Origin: Chlamydia sp. BM-2023
Lineage (GTDB): Bacteria > Chlamydiota > Chlamydiia > Chlamydiales > Chlamydiaceae
DNA length: 64,000 nucleotides
Reading direction: 5' to 3'
Assembly (NCBI RefSeq): GCF_964023145.1
Contig: NZ_CAXIED010000001.1
Location: forward strand, 868,001 to 932,000
Below the pieces are notes generated by a model. That model did not search any database. It was not told where the DNA came from and saw only the letters and a program-made list of their open reading frames with translations. Shown in pieces: positions 18,148 through 27,462 of the stretch. Position 1 is the stretch's first letter; every line of letters begins with the position of its first letter. The position numbers and the translations under genes were made by a program.

Positions 18148-19761
18148 TTGCGACACTACTTATTAATTCATAATTTCTCAGAGGCTACCAAAGAGGCAAA
18201 AAAACTGTTATCTTCGGAGTGCTCATTGGTAAACGCTCGTTTGGCTTTGAAAGCATTAGCCCAAGGAAAGGAATATGAATCTTGGAGCAGGGAATTCGCG
18301 AAATGCCAACGCTCCCACCCGCAAATATCCAAAGATCGTGATGTTTTAGAGGATTTTGCTTTGCAGGTTCTTTCCGATGGTATTTGCCATCCCTCTATGA
18401 CTGTTCGTGCTGTTAGTGTTCTTTCCATAGGGTTGGCGAGAGATTTCCGTTTAGCCCCGCTTGTTTTGTCCGCTCTTTATGATGATAGCGTGATTGTTCG
18501 TACGCTAGCTTTGCAGGTTGTCTTGCAATACGGATCAAAAAGTTTAAAAGATACCGTATGTAAAATCGCACGTGATGATGATTCTATGCAGGTACGCATG
18601 ATGGCATATCAAGTAGCTGCGATATTGGGTATTGAAGAACTTCTTCCTTATCTTAAGGAACGGGCTGGAAACCAGCTTATTGATGGTGAGGAACGCCGTG
18701 AGGCATGGAAAGCATCTTTGATGCTAACCCCGCAGCTAATTACCGGAGCAAAGATACAAGAGGATATGGATCAGGCATTATTTGCCTGCGAACTTTTCCG
18801 TCAGGGAGGAGAAGAAAAAGATGAGAACGTTCTTTTAGATCTTCTTTCTATACAATATCCTGAAGTTCAGGAGGCTGCTTTGCGGACGGCTTTAGCTTGC
18901 GGACGGGATATTAGTTGCGGCTCAAAAAAAATAGCAGATCAGGTGCGCTATATTGCGCAAACATCTCCTGTTCCTAAAGTACGTTTACAGTCTGCGGCTC
19001 TTCTCTATCTTCAAGGAGACCCTCTAGGAGAGGAAAAACTCGTTGAGGGTCTGCTTTCTCCTTTTGTTTCTGTTTGTGAAGCGGCATCTGCCGCAGTGTG
19101 CTCTTTAGGAATACAAGGGAAAGAACTCGCAGATAAATATCTCCATTCTGTTGTCTCTAGGAAAGCCGCAGCAAATCTTGCAATTTTGCTTCTTGTCTGT
19201 CGTGAAAACATAGAGAAAGCCGGAGATGTTATCGCAGAGTTTATCTCAGATCCTGAGATGTGCTGGGCCGTAGAACAGTTCCTTTGGGATTCCCAATGGA
19301 CACCAAAAAACGAAACCCTTCCTTTGTATTTTGATATGGTAAAAAGAGAAATTGCCAGGAAGCTTATTCGTTTACTAGCAGTTGCAAAGTATAGCAAGGT
19401 AAAGAAAGTTACTAGAGATTTTCTTGCAGGGCGGCAGCAGCAAGGATGGAGCTTTTTTTCAGGTTTATTTTGGGAAGAGGGAGATGAACAAGCCGCAGAA
19501 ACATGGAAAGGAGATAAGAGTTTCGCCTCTAAATTAGAGTCTATTTTAGCCGCACTCTGTAAGAAAAAAACTAACGAGTCTTTGCATGAGGCAATCGGTC
19601 TCTATCCTGAAAGTCGTTGGCAAGACAAACTCGCTATTTTAGAAGGCGTTGCTTTTTCTGAAAATACCGAAGCTATAGAGTTCCTTTTAAATTGTTGTTA
19701 TCACGAAACCCCTTCGCTGCGTTCCGCAGCGGCAGGAGCTTTGTTTGCTCTGTTTAAATAG
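18148..19761 (+). CDS. HEAT-repeat protein, probably exported; true start may lie upstream
   Basis: A 537-residue (from TTG) helical-repeat protein. Repeats of about 30-35 residues resembling HEAT/PBS lyase repeats can be seen, for example DDSVIVRTLALQVVLQYG, DDSMQVRMMAYQVAAILG, SPVPKVRLQSAALLYLQGD and ETPSLRSAAAGALFALF at the end. No ATG precedes the conserved-looking part. In the same frame upstream the DNA is open from 18034 and encodes a hydrophobic stretch (SLVFLFLFGNVAQG) just before this start, which looks like a signal peptide with no ATG, GTG or TTG in front of it; an ATT at 18085 has AGGTGG upstream. It follows the HIT gene in the same operon. Probably a periplasmic scaffold; role unknown. 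Confidence 0.75.
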   Translation: MRHYLLIHNFSEATKEAKKLLSSECSLVNARLALKALAQGKEYESWSREFAKCQRSHPQISKDRDVLEDFALQVLSDGICHPSMTVRAVSVLSIGLARDFRLAPLVLSALYDDSVIVRTLALQVVLQYGSKSLKDTVCKIARDDDSMQVRMMAYQVAAILGIEELLPYLKERAGNQLIDGEERREAWKASLMLTPQLITGAKIQEDMDQALFACELFRQGGEEKDENVLLDLLSIQYPEVQEAALRTALACGRDISCGSKKIADQVRYIAQTSPVPKVRLQSAALLYLQGDPLGEEKLVEGLLSPFVSVCEAASAAVCSLGIQGKELADKYLHSVVSRKAAANLAILLLVCRENIEKAGDVIAEFISDPEMCWAVEQFLWDSQWTPKNETLPLYFDMVKREIARKLIRLLAVAKYSKVKKVTRDFLAGRQQQGWSFFSGLFWEEGDEQAAETWKGDKSFASKLESILAALCKKKTNESLHEAIGLYPESRWQDKLAILEGVAFSENTEAIEFLLNCCYHETPSLRSAAAGALFALFK

Positions 19762-19773
19762 AGCGCCATTATC

Positions 19774-20004
19774 TTAGAGACCAGAAGATTCCTGAGAATT
19801 TTCAATAGAAGTCGCCTCTAAACTTTCCTTATATTGATTGAGATCTTCAATTAGTAAAGCTAATAAACGATTCTGCTCTTCTTTAGAAAAGTAGGATTTG
19901 CAGTAGTTCGCTAGAGTTGCCAATAGGTCATCTAAAAAATAGATCACATTATAAATAAATTTCTTTAAATAAAGATTAGAAATTTTTTTAATAGTTTTGT
20001 TCAT
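19774..20004 (-). CDS. Small hypothetical protein, paralogue of the 21818 gene
   Basis: A 76-residue protein of no known family. The N-terminal half is basic and hydrophobic (KISNLYLKKFIYNVIYFLDDLLATLANYCKSYF), and the C-terminal part is helical (EEQNRLLALLIEDLNQYKESLE) with an acidic/Ser tail. It resembles the 64-residue gene at 21818 in layout: a short tyrosine-rich amphipathic helix, then a leucine-rich helix (F..LIE.L...K). The pair brackets the symporter gene. It could be a small membrane-associated protein; function unknown. It converges with the HEAT-repeat gene. Confidence 0.55.
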   Translation of the reverse strand: MNKTIKKISNLYLKKFIYNVIYFLDDLLATLANYCKSYFSKEEQNRLLALLIEDLNQYKESLEATSIENSQESSGL

Positions 20005-20365
20005 AATTAATCATTTTAATATGTTTCTTTGTCTGGCTTCCTAAATAATAAATAGTTTTTTTCTGTGCCCTTTAATTTTAAAGGGATGGAAGAGTTTTTA
20101 TAGATTTTTAAGTATTTTTATTGGATAATCATGGAGAAGTCTAAAGCGCTGAGATTTTTAATATGCAAACAAGTTCTTTTTCATTGAAAATGCTGCGCGC
20201 TTCTTTATTTTCTTTAAGTTTCCGTTATTCCGGACGCTACCTCCATCGAATCTAGCTGTTTTTTTTAGTAAAATTTTTTGCTGAAGATGTTTTGTAAATT
20301 TCTGTCTCTTTTGAGATGGTTTTTCTTCGGCTTGTATAATTTTTTTTACAGTTGAGAGTTTCGAT
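20005..20365. other. Intergenic region holding the symporter promoter
   Basis: A 361-bp AT-rich gap between divergent genes. It contains the promoter at 20311 for the symporter. A 30-codon open frame starting with ATG at 20163 has no ribosome site that I can see and no resemblance to anything, so I do not call it. Nothing else is evident. Confidence 0.6.
20311..20340 (+). promoter_or_regulatory. Sigma-66-type promoter of the symporter gene
   Basis: A -35 box TTGAGA at 20311-20316 and a consensus -10 box TATAAT at 20335-20340 are 18 bp apart and precede the ATG at 20366 by 25 nt. Confidence 0.75.
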
Positions 20366-21697
20366 ATGAATTTTGGATTATTTTTGTGTTGTTTGTTAGG
20401 GGTGCAAGCCTTTTGTTTATTTGTAGGCCGTAAGGGTGGATCTACAATTCAAGATCGCGAGGGATACTTTCTCGCAGGGAGAAGTTTAAAGACTTTTTCA
20501 TTAATGATGACATTCATTGCTACACAAATCGGCGGGGGAGTTTTACTAGGAGCCGCAGAAGAAGCCGCTCGCTATGGTTATGGGGTGATTTTCTATCCTC
20601 TGGGAGTAGCTCTAGGATTGGTGCTTCTAGGAATGGGACCCGGAAAAAAACTCGCTGCAGGATCTATAGTTACTGTAGTGACAGTTTTTGAGAGCGTCTA
20701 TAAATCAAAAAAGCTACGTAAAATGGCTTTTTTACTTTCAGCGCTATCGCTATTTTTTATTCTTGTAGCTCAAATTGTAGCTTTAGATAAGCTATTTAGT
20801 GTTTTCTCCTACGGGAAATTTCTAACAGCTATTTTTTGGTCAACATTGGTATTTTACACATCCGCAGGGGGATTTCGTGGAGTTGTAAGAACTGATATTA
20901 TTCAGGCGCTGTTTCTTCTCGCGGCTGTTTTGACTTGCACAATTTCTGTTTGGCTAGGATCTCGGGAGCTCACCCCTATTTTAGCACCGTCATTTTCTCC
21001 CTTACCAACAAGCAAATTACCCGGGTGGATTTTCATGCCTATGGTATTTATGATTGTTGAGCAGGATATGGTACAACGCTGCGTGGCAGCATCATCACCA
21101 AAAAGACTCCAGTGGGCCGCTATACTCGCAGGTATTGTTATTCTTTTGTTTAACTTCATCCCGCTATTTTTAGGATCCTTAGGAGCTAAATTGGGTATTG
21201 CTCAAGGTTGTGTCCTTATTGATACCGTTTCTTATATAAGTGGGCCTTCCTTAGCAGCTGTTATGGCAGCCGCCATAGGAGTGGCAATACTTTCCACCGC
21301 GGATTCCTTAATCAGTGCTGTTGCTCAGCTTATTAGCGAAGAGGTACCAAAAATCTCCTCAATAAATTACCGCTATCTGATTTTTGCTATTGCCTTAGCT
21401 GCGCCTCTTACAGCTATAGGTTTTACCAATATTGTCGATTTGCTCATGCTAAGCTATAGTCTTTCGGTATGTTGCCTTTCCGTCCCTATAGGTGCCGCTC
21501 TTCTTACTCGCTATCAGGCTAGCTCCGCATCTGCTTGGGCTGCAGTGCTCATGGGAGGGGCTGTTTACTCCTCGGGGTATTTCATAACCATTCCATTTTC
21601 TAGGGACTTAATAGCTTGGTTATGCTCGCTATTGGCTTTCATTCTCATAGAACTTGGCTATGTATATTATAAAAAGCCCATCAAAGAAAAAGCTTAA
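20366..21697 (+). CDS. Sodium:solute symporter (SSS family)
   Basis: A 443-residue inner-membrane transporter with about twelve hydrophobic segments spread over the whole length. The N-terminal block DREGYFLAGRSLKTFSLMMTFIATQIGGGVLLGAAEEAARYGYG is the typical SSS (PF00474) signature around transmembrane helices 1-2, and AAAIGVAILSTADSLISAVAQLI matches the conserved sodium-site region near helix 8. SSS members import proline, pantothenate, sugars or other solutes with sodium; the substrate is not readable from sequence. It is monocistronic, with a strong promoter and flanking small genes on the other strand. Confidence 0.88.
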   Translation: MNFGLFLCCLLGVQAFCLFVGRKGGSTIQDREGYFLAGRSLKTFSLMMTFIATQIGGGVLLGAAEEAARYGYGVIFYPLGVALGLVLLGMGPGKKLAAGSIVTVVTVFESVYKSKKLRKMAFLLSALSLFFILVAQIVALDKLFSVFSYGKFLTAIFWSTLVFYTSAGGFRGVVRTDIIQALFLLAAVLTCTISVWLGSRELTPILAPSFSPLPTSKLPGWIFMPMVFMIVEQDMVQRCVAASSPKRLQWAAILAGIVILLFNFIPLFLGSLGAKLGIAQGCVLIDTVSYISGPSLAAVMAAAIGVAILSTADSLISAVAQLISEEVPKISSINYRYLIFAIALAAPLTAIGFTNIVDLLMLSYSLSVCCLSVPIGAALLTRYQASSASAWAAVLMGGAVYSSGYFITIPFSRDLIAWLCSLLAFILIELGYVYYKKPIKEKA

Positions 21698-21773
21698 CCA
21701 GGAAAATCAGAGCTAGGCTTTGCTCTCATTTCCTCGGGGTTTGTTTTCTCTCTGATCATTTTTTTCTTTCAGT

Positions 21774-21803
21774 TCACCTTCTTGTTTACTAACAAGAAGG
21801 TGA
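21774..21803. terminator. Perfect hairpin between convergent genes
   Basis: A 13-bp perfect stem (TCACCTTCTTGTT, loop TACT, AACAAGAAGGTGA) lies between the ends of the symporter gene and the small minus-strand gene. There is no T-run right after it on either strand, so it may be an atypical bidirectional terminator. Confidence 0.5.
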
Positions 21804-21817
21804 GTTGATTGAAGAAG

Positions 21818-22012
21818 TTATCTTATATCAGGATTCGGTAGTTGTTTTAGACTAGAAAGAAGTTCTATAAGAGAGGATAGGAAGGCTTGAAACAGGGGTT
21901 CGTCAGGATGCTCAGGAATACCCCTGAGTAATTTTCTACAATAATAAATTAGCCAATACAAGGCATATAATAGACATTGTAAAAGATAAAGCTTGCATGT
22001 TTGTTTTATCAT
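21818..22012 (-). CDS. Small hypothetical protein, paralogue of the 19774 gene
   Basis: A 64-residue protein: a basic start, a tyrosine/leucine-rich hydrophobic helix (LYLLQCLLYALYWLIYYCRKLL, residues ~8-29), a short linker with PEHPDEP, and a leucine-rich helix (FLSSLIELLSSLKQL). A GGAGGT sequence stands just upstream of the ATG, though very close. The arrangement matches the 76-residue protein at 19774, suggesting an old duplication around the symporter gene. Possibly a small membrane protein; no function can be named. Confidence 0.55.
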   Translation of the reverse strand: MIKQTCKLYLLQCLLYALYWLIYYCRKLLRGIPEHPDEPLFQAFLSSLIELLSSLKQLPNPDIR

Positions 22013-22205
22013 GTACCTCCATGAAGAAACGACTCTTATTCCTTCATTTTTTATTTGATAATCAAATAGTTAAAAGATAAAAACTCTGCAATAGATTTTT
22101 AATAAAAAAAGTTAACTCCTCTGGATTTTATTTATAACTAAGCAACAAGATTTCGTTATTTAGTTATAAATAATTCTTATTTTTGCTGAGAAAAAAACGA
22201 AATCC

Positions 22206-22988
22206 CTAGGATTTTTGACAAAGATCATCAGAGTATTTTTCTCTTTCTAGAGCATACAACTCGCAAAGTTCTTCAGGGGTGATGTGCTGTTTCCCATCAC
22301 AGAGGGCTTTTTCAGGGCGTTCATGAACTTCGATCATGAGCCCATCAGCACCAGCAGCTAAAGCAGCTTTTGCAAGAGGAGCAACTAAAGAGCTTTTCCC
22401 AGAGGCATGCGAAGGATCTACAATTACAGGAAGAGGGCTGATTTCTTTAAGTAAAACTAGAGTGTTTAAATCTAGAGTGTAGCGGGTGGACGTTTCAAAA
22501 GAACGAATTCCTCGCTCACAAAGAATCACCCCAGGACAGGACGGAGAGTTTAGTAGATACTCCGCGGAGCAGAGCCACTCTTCTATAGTTGCTGAGGGAT
22601 TGCGTTTAAGGATAATTGGACGGTGACTTTGAGCAACTTCTTGAAGCAAAGAAAAGTTTTGCATATTTCTTGCTCCGATACGAAGAATGTCGACATTTTC
22701 TGCAGTAATTTCCACATCACGAACATCTAAAACTTCTGTTTCTGTGAGGAGACCGTGAATGCGTTGAGCTTCCTTATGCCAGGAAACTTTTTCCCTATCC
22801 CAGCCTTGGAAAGTATAGGGGCTGGTTCTGGGTTTTCTTATGGAGCCTCGTAATACCGAGGCTCCTGCAGCTTTTACAGCAAGGCCAATAGCGACGGTAT
22901 GCTCATAGCTTTCTAGAGTACACGGTCCTGCAATAAGTAAAGGGGAACCATAGCCTATAGATATATCCTCCGATAGGGGGATTATCAT
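22206..22988 (-). CDS. aroG: 3-deoxy-7-phosphoheptulonate (DAHP) synthase, type I-beta
   Basis: A 260-residue enzyme that condenses phosphoenolpyruvate and erythrose-4-phosphate at the start of the shikimate pathway. Family landmarks: LLIAGPCTLESYEHT (residues ~17-31), SIRKPRTSPYTFQGW, RNPSATIEEWLCSAEYLL, PVIVDPSHASGKSSLVAPLAKAALAAGADGLMIEVHERPEKALCDGKQ. It lacks an N-terminal regulatory (ACT or ferredoxin-like) extension and is close in length to the minimal I-beta form, so feedback control through such a domain is not expected. The gene symbol follows chlamydial usage as I remember it. Confidence 0.9.
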   Translation of the reverse strand: MIIPLSEDISIGYGSPLLIAGPCTLESYEHTVAIGLAVKAAGASVLRGSIRKPRTSPYTFQGWDREKVSWHKEAQRIHGLLTETEVLDVRDVEITAENVDILRIGARNMQNFSLLQEVAQSHRPIILKRNPSATIEEWLCSAEYLLNSPSCPGVILCERGIRSFETSTRYTLDLNTLVLLKEISPLPVIVDPSHASGKSSLVAPLAKAALAAGADGLMIEVHERPEKALCDGKQHITPEELCELYALEREKYSDDLCQKS

Positions 22989-23074
22989 GTTTCGATCTTC
23001 GCTGCATCGTTTTAGTGCGTGGGGGAGAGGATAGGTAGTCGGTAAAATAGGAAAGTCTCCTCAGTATTTATATG

Positions 23075-26000
23075 TTAACTCTGTGGTGGATTAGGATTTC
23101 CTCCTAAAGAGGTATCAGAAGGCTCTTTTCGTAACAAGCAGTTATAATGGTTATTCGCTCGGAATACACAAATTCGCGCTTGATCCTCTGAAGCGTAATC
23201 TGTTTGTAAAAACCCTTGGGTAGCCGCTAAAGGAGCCAATTGCGCGGGAGTCTGGGTTAATGTGGCGTCTGCAAGATACTGACACAGTGCCAAAGGTCCT
23301 AAAACAGAAGAAATAGCAGCGACGTGTTCGTCTTCAGCTTGGGTGTTAACAGAGTCAAACATCTGCGACAGTTGCTGAGTACTTACGTGCTGTAGCTGGT
23401 AGACCAAGCTTTGACATACCTCAGGGTAAGCTGTGTTAGAACGAACTAGAGAGAAAAGAAACGCTTTTTGGGCATTGATATAACTAGACAGGAATGAGTA
23501 GTTTTCCCCTACGATTCGGATCCATAAAGCGAGTTGAGTTATAATCTCGTTTTTAATTTGCAATTCTTGTTCTGCAAGGTAGATAGATAGCCGGGAATTA
23601 AGATCCGAAGGGTTTGCTAGGAGGTTGGGATGACGTTTTAAGAAGCTAAGTAGCAGTAAATCATTAGGTAATGTCGTGCTGAACGGTGAGTTGGCATTTT
23701 GTGCCGTAGATTTATGACCTACAATATCTAAATAATGAATAAATGCAGCCCATGGTTGGGGATATTGCGTTTTTACTTCGTTAAGTAATGCTGCCATTAC
23801 CTGCTGATCTTTTGCGCGAGTAATGTGAAAAAGCGGTGTTCTTAAGTTTGGAGTTGATACCGCTAGTACTACAGGATCCTTAGCTGCAAATAGAACTGTA
23901 GCTTCTATAGCGGCAACGTCTGGGAAAATAGGAGCCTCTTTTGGAGGGGAACAGCTGAGAATTCCAAAAATACTTCCCCCCATAGAGGTTATACGTTCAG
24001 AATTCACTCTTTTCCTTAGAGCTTGTTGTAGGTGAGGTTGGAAAATTAACATCAATTGTTTTGCTGCTTCCGAGGTATGCGGATTTTGAAGTAGCGTAGG
24101 ATATTGCAGTAAGAAGAAGAATATCTTAATGCCTTCAGCATAAGCTTTATCCAAAGGAGCCGCCGAGGTTATTAACTGATCTAGGGGCTTAAATATCGGG
24201 GAACGTACAAAATCTACATAAGATGCCGATAAACTCGGACTTTGTTGTATGTGAGACAGAATAGTATGCTGTAGTTGCTGCAGATCTCGAAGACCATAAG
24301 ATCGCGGAGTGTTTTTCATCAACTTAGCAATGAGGGTATATGCTTGCTGTAATTGCGGAATAACGCGAGCACTTTTAAACCCATCACAAAGTCCAAGCGA
24401 CTGTTCTACCAAGCTTGCGGATTGTTTTTGTGTCCAGCATTTCTGCAAAGCCTCATTTAGCCGTGCTGCACGCTCATGTCGCCATCCTAAAAACCCTGCT
24501 AAATCCATTTCAGGACTTACATACACACCTTGTAGGGTATCTTTTACACTACGGTGGAAACTTGCACATACGGGATTGTTAGTCACGCAAGATGGGTGCA
24601 TGAGCACAAAGGCAAGAAAGAGTACAGCACTGGGAAGTTGCGAGTTTGGTCTTGCAGCAGTTATAGAAGTTAGGAACTTATTGTAGTGAGCAAGAATTTC
24701 TGGAGAAAGATTTGCTACAGTTGCATTGACAGATGCGTTATCTATGTTCGAAGAGGCTAAAATAGTAGCACAGAGTTCGACAAGCTCGTCTAAGTAGGCT
24801 TGAAACTGCACTTGTTTTTGCCGTTCTTCTTCAGGTAACCTTGCAAGATCTCTGTCAGAAAGTAATAGCTGAGATAGAAACTCCATAACTAATAATAATT
24901 GATCCGACGCAGAAGTTATGGGGATTGCCTCATTTTTGAAAATGTTGCTTAATATGGGGCCTGAAGGTTGTGTACGACTAAGTTCTTGTATTAAATCTAC
25001 GAGCATTTCAGGAGCTTCTGCCATTTGGCCTAAAAGCAGAGCCCTGACGTTTGCTTCCCCTCCCATTCTTGTTACGCGCTGCTCACTGACAGTATGTAGA
25101 GCAAGATTACGAAGGTAGCTAATCGCTTTCGGAGTATGGATAAAGGAAAGAAGAATGTTATCATACAAGGCTTGCATAGTAGGCTGATTTTGAGATTGCC
25201 TGAGAATAGCAGCCATGTTTTGTGATAGTAGTCGGTTCTCTGTTGAGGAGTTCGCAAAGGGTAACTGTAAAATTCGCTCTGCTTCTTGAAGAAAGGCATT
25301 TGGAGAATTTAGACGCTGTAGGGAAGCTAACCACCCTATATAACAAGAGCGGTAAAAACAGTTTCCATCTCCGGGAACATCAATAATGTAGTAGGAAGCA
25401 TCCAAATGTTTTAGCTGCGCTAATAGTAAATGAGCTACTTGAGTACTTTCTGCTTCAGGGGGGGCTCTAAGTACTTGTTCTTGTAGAGAGCTCATCATAT
25501 ACGCAAAGACATCAGAAACCCGAGAAGGATAGGTAGCTATAAAAAGAGGATTGAGAGTTTCGTGAGGGGAGATAGTTAGGCGCGCGCCAGTAGGCGTTAT
25601 TCCCTGGGCTTTAGCATGCACCATGGCTTCCAAAGAATTTGCAATTACTCCCGGGGGCAATTGTCCTAAACTTCTAATTGTGGCTGCAATTTCTTGAATG
25701 GTAGGTCCTTTTTTAGGGGGCGGAGCAGGCTGAGGAGCTTCAGGGGAAGGAACCCCTGAGTCTGGAGGCGTAGGGAATAATGGAGGAGTGACTATAGGGG
25801 AGGGAGCAGGTGCCGGAGGAAGATCTTCTACTGCGGCTTCCTCTGGAGGAGATACTTGAGGAGCTTCTTCTGGAGCTGGAAGCTCTTCTTCTTCTGTTAC
25901 ATCAGGTACAGGTAAAGGTGCAGGTAAGACCGTCACATCTTTAGTAGTCTCTTTAGGCGCTTGTTGGGGCTCCTCTTCTTGTGGCGCTGTAACTGTAGCG

Positions 26001-26347
26001 GTGGGAGGTAATGGAAGCGGTTGTGGAGGTAAAAGAGGCTGTTGTTCAGCTTCTAAAACTTCTCTTTCTCCTGGTCGAGGTGGTTTCGGACTTGGTGGGG
26101 GAACTCTTGGTTCCGGTTCGGGGGCAGAGATAACAGGAATAATAGGTAATGCCTGATCCTCGATTACATGATTTCTGCAGTAATGGATAAGTAAAAGAAG
26201 ACCAAAAGTAAGAATATGAAGAATCACATAAGCGATGATCCTAAAAATCCGAGTACAAAGAGAATCTTCCGGATTAGTTTTTAGATGGTAAAAACTATTC
26301 TCTCCTGGAGGAGGGCAGGAGGGAGGTGTTGCTGGGGGTAACGCCAT
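23075..26347 (-). CDS. OTU-type cysteine protease effector (ChlaOTU-like)
   Basis: A 1090-residue protein. Residues ~34-56 are one hydrophobic segment (IAYVILHILTFGLLLLI), ~66-230 are extremely Pro/Glu-rich, and residues ~320-345 read YIIDVPGDGNCFYRSC, the OTU catalytic motif with Asp327 and Cys330. Near the C-terminus FRANNHYNCLLR supplies a candidate catalytic His1067. It would remove ubiquitin from host or inclusion targets. An OTU effector (ChlaOTU) acting on ubiquitin has been described in C. caviae, and C. pneumoniae CPn0483, next to ArtJ, was an early OTU-family member; this gene is in the same position. The distance of ~737 residues between Cys and His is far greater than in ordinary OTU domains. 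The hydrophobic segment without a typical signal peptide fits type III export. Confidence 0.85.
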   Translation of the reverse strand: MALPPATPPSCPPPGENSFYHLKTNPEDSLCTRIFRIIAYVILHILTFGLLLLIHYCRNHVIEDQALPIIPVISAPEPEPRVPPPSPKPPRPGEREVLEAEQQPLLPPQPLPLPPTATVTAPQEEEPQQAPKETTKDVTVLPAPLPVPDVTEEEELPAPEEAPQVSPPEEAAVEDLPPAPAPSPIVTPPLFPTPPDSGVPSPEAPQPAPPPKKGPTIQEIAATIRSLGQLPPGVIANSLEAMVHAKAQGITPTGARLTISPHETLNPLFIATYPSRVSDVFAYMMSSLQEQVLRAPPEAESTQVAHLLLAQLKHLDASYYIIDVPGDGNCFYRSCYIGWLASLQRLNSPNAFLQEAERILQLPFANSSTENRLLSQNMAAILRQSQNQPTMQALYDNILLSFIHTPKAISYLRNLALHTVSEQRVTRMGGEANVRALLLGQMAEAPEMLVDLIQELSRTQPSGPILSNIFKNEAIPITSASDQLLLVMEFLSQLLLSDRDLARLPEEERQKQVQFQAYLDELVELCATILASSNIDNASVNATVANLSPEILAHYNKFLTSITAARPNSQLPSAVLFLAFVLMHPSCVTNNPVCASFHRSVKDTLQGVYVSPEMDLAGFLGWRHERAARLNEALQKCWTQKQSASLVEQSLGLCDGFKSARVIPQLQQAYTLIAKLMKNTPRSYGLRDLQQLQHTILSHIQQSPSLSASYVDFVRSPIFKPLDQLITSAAPLDKAYAEGIKIFFFLLQYPTLLQNPHTSEAAKQLMLIFQPHLQQALRKRVNSERITSMGGSIFGILSCSPPKEAPIFPDVAAIEATVLFAAKDPVVLAVSTPNLRTPLFHITRAKDQQVMAALLNEVKTQYPQPWAAFIHYLDIVGHKSTAQNANSPFSTTLPNDLLLLSFLKRHPNLLANPSDLNSRLSIYLAEQELQIKNEIITQLALWIRIVGENYSFLSSYINAQKAFLFSLVRSNTAYPEVCQSLVYQLQHVSTQQLSQMFDSVNTQAEDEHVAAISSVLGPLALCQYLADATLTQTPAQLAPLAATQGFLQTDYASEDQARICVFRANNHYNCLLRKEPSDTSLGGNPNPPQS

Positions 26348-26447
26348 AATTACAAATAATTTTATTTAATTACATACACACTCGCTTTCAAACTTTAATT
26401 AAATTAAAAGCATTTTCGAGTTTGATGATTTAATATGTCTCATGTAG

Positions 26448-27248
<801 letters not shown>

Positions 27249-27279
27249 AAATTTAATTCATTTTTTTGTAATGAGAGGG

Positions 27280-27323
27280 CCTTCTCGAGATTTTTGGACA
27301 TTATCTCGAGAAGGTTCTTTTTT
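27280..27323 (+). terminator. Intrinsic terminator of artJ
   Basis: A perfect 12-bp stem (CCTTCTCGAGAT at 27280-27291, ATCTCGAGAAGG at 27303-27314) with an 11-nt loop is followed at once by TTCTTTTTT. It is a canonical factor-independent terminator 32 bp after the artJ stop. Confidence 0.92.
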
Positions 27324-27462
27324 CTTAATCTATAGGCAATATTTTAGTTTAAAGATAAATCTTGAAATTTCTTAGGTAAGTGAGAATTAGTTCGTTTATA
27401 ATTTATCAACCTTTATAATTTGCTATACTTATTTTTACTCTGGTTATTTTAAGGGACCGCTT

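Noticed and set aside
20163-20255. 30-codon open frame starting with ATG in the intergenic gap before the symporter
   Set aside because: No ribosome site, no similarity to anything recognisable, and length expected by chance.
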